From Paenibacillus sp. (GTDB lineage: Bacteria > Bacillota > Bacilli > Paenibacillales > NBRC-103111), in contig JARBUQ010000282.1 of assembly GCA_029239545.1 (NCBI GenBank), positions 1-6,491 on the forward strand: 6,491 bases of DNA. Direction: 5' to 3'. Positions 5,994 through 6,491 of this stretch are shown piece by piece; the stretch's first letter is position 1, and each line of letters starts with the position of its first letter. Both the position numbers and the translations under genes were made by a program. The notes below the pieces were generated by a model, which was not told the DNA's origin, searched no databases, and saw only the letters and a program-made list of their open reading frames with translations.

Positions 5994-6147
5994 GCTGTAT
6001 GCTCGGAAATGAACTGCACATATAACGAACTCCCAGACTGCTATGGGTCTCGGGTCTCCAATCGGGCTGAAAATATGGGACAGAGAGATGCGGATAAGAG
6101 TGTCTGTGTTCGTTAGGGTAGCCAAAAGCGGGGGGTGAGCTTAATTT

Positions 6148-6174
6148 GTCATTTTTCGCGGACGCACGTTCCGT
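6148..6174 (+). repeat. Intergenic repeat unit A
   Basis: GTCATTTTT followed by the core GCGGACGCACGTTCCGT (6158-6174). The core matches unit B at 15 of 17 positions in the same orientation, and the flanking GTCATTTT is shared too, so A and B are a tandem pair 43 bases apart. Confidence 0.7.
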
Positions 6175-6200
6175 CCCGAACAAGGTAAATCGTCATTTTG

Positions 6201-6219
6201 GCGGCCACACGTTCCGTTA
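6201..6219 (+). repeat. Intergenic repeat unit B, left arm of a long palindrome
   Basis: The first 16 bases (GCGGCCACACGTTCCG) are the exact reverse complement of 6264-6279. Including one G-U pair, the arm pairs over 19 positions with unit C. A small TGGGT/ACCCA hairpin (6223-6235) sits in the intervening 41 bases. Confidence 0.8.
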
Positions 6220-6260
6220 ATGTGGGTAAAACCCAGAGATTAGGCCGATTTTCCTGGCGA

Positions 6261-6279
6261 TAGCGGAACGTGTGGCCGC
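6261..6279 (-). repeat. Intergenic repeat unit C, right arm of the palindrome
   Basis: An inverted copy of unit B, with 18 of 19 positions complementary and the remaining one a G-U pair. It can fold with B into a branched stem-loop. It is preceded by GGCGA, which resembles the AGCGACAA ahead of unit D. Confidence 0.8.
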
Positions 6280-6310
6280 GAAATCTTACTTTCAGTGATT
6301 TTAGCGACAA

Positions 6311-6328
6311 TAACGGAACCACAGTCCG
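6311..6328 (-). repeat. Degenerate intergenic repeat unit D
   Basis: TAACGGAAC (6311-6319) is identical to the reverse complement of the end of unit B, and the closing CCGC (6325-6328) also matches. The middle differs. It appears to be a decayed copy in the same orientation as unit C, about 50 bases further on. Confidence 0.5.
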
Positions 6329-6435
6329 CTTATGCCAGTGGCTGTTCTGCACAAGCCCCAGACGCCTCATGAACTCAACCACCAAGGTCCTTACTGGTGA
6401 ACTTCGAGGCCACTGAAAAAGTCCCTGTTTTAGTT

Positions 6436-6481
6436 AAAAAGGTAAAGCCCCCTCAAAATTTGAGGAGGCTTTACCTTTTTT
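6436..6481. terminator. Strong bidirectional rho-independent terminator
   Basis: Arms AAAAAGGTAAAGCC (6436-6449) and its exact complement (6467-6480) form a 14-bp stem. A C-A mismatch and an inner 5-bp CCTCA/TGAGG stem with an AAATT loop follow. The outer arms give a T-run at 6476-6481 on the plus strand and, from 6436-6440, a U-tract on the minus strand, so it can work both ways. It is 500 bases after the fumarase gene and may chiefly serve a convergent gene to the right of the window. Confidence 0.88.
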
Positions 6482-6491
6482 CTTCCTGTAT

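Larger units (their letters stand above)
5994..6435. other. Gene-free stretch with palindromic repeats
   Basis: I see no credible gene here. Short open frames on the minus strand (5968-6183 and 6149-6385) lack usable ribosome binding sites and run through the repeats. The left part (5994-6146) has only a tandem GGGTCTC pair (6045-6058) and no recognisable structure. The middle (6148-6328) holds four related repeat units, listed separately. The right part (6330-6435) has a small CACCA/TGGTG inverted pair (6380-6384, 6395-6399) and a sequence around GGCCACTGAAAAAGTCCC that loosely recalls insertion-sequence ends. Confidence 0.6.

Noticed and set aside
5968..6183. A 71-codon minus-strand frame starting in the repeats and ending in the fumarase hairpin
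   Set aside because: It runs into the terminator hairpin and shows neither a ribosome site nor a protein pattern.
6148..6328. The repeat cluster as a CRISPR array
   Set aside because: Units alternate in orientation, differ from each other, and no cas gene is present; a CRISPR array needs near-identical direct repeats with unique spacers.
6149..6385. A 78-codon minus-strand frame through the repeat cluster
   Set aside because: It begins with TTG, its only AAGGA element is two bases away, and most of its length is repeat sequence. It is probably a chance frame over repeats.

Overview
The window looks like chromosome from a Gram-positive, spore-former-type Firmicute, most likely Paenibacillus or a close relative. 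The reasons are moderate GC content, purine-rich Shine-Dalgarno sites close to GGAGG/GGTGA, frequent TTG starts, short overlapping operon spacing, and palindromic intergenic repeats of a kind I associate with Paenibacillus. The assignment is inference from style and protein families; no rRNA or other marker is present.

Layout. Positions 14-3378 (+) hold five tightly packed genes that read as one operon, cut off by the left edge: a DUF2304 membrane protein, a four-helix EamA/SMR-like small transporter, a FemAB-like GNAT acyltransferase, a SAM-dependent methyltransferase, and a cytoplasmic NodB-type polysaccharide deacetylase with a DUF3473-like C-terminus. Facing them tail-to-tail is a second, membrane-anchored or secreted polysaccharide deacetylase (3435-4280, -). 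A divergent control region (4281-4405) separates it from a single-chain class I [4Fe-4S] fumarate hydratase (4406-5938, +), which ends in a very long perfect hairpin. The last 500 bases carry no believable gene. They hold a mirrored set of palindromic repeats and a strong bidirectional rho-independent terminator at the right edge.

How the genes may work together. DUF2304 proteins and small EamA/ArnE-like transporters usually accompany polyprenyl-phosphate glycosyltransferases and are thought to move lipid-linked sugars across the membrane. The FemAB-like protein and the DUF3473 deacetylase resemble the accessory pair of exosortase/PEP-CTERM-type exopolysaccharide loci (TIGR03019-like and TIGR03006-like). 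The left part is therefore best read as the distal end of an exopolysaccharide or cell-surface glycan cluster in which a sugar is deacetylated, possibly re-acylated or aminoacylated, and flipped. The glycosyltransferases, and any exosortase, would lie left of the window. Fumarate hydratase is a TCA-cycle housekeeping gene with no evident link to the glycan genes.

The points most worth checking are the exosortase-type gene pair in an apparent Gram-positive, an apparent ATA start in an ATAA stop/start overlap, the 20-bp perfect hairpin without a U-tract after the fumarase gene, and the A-B/C-D repeat cluster.
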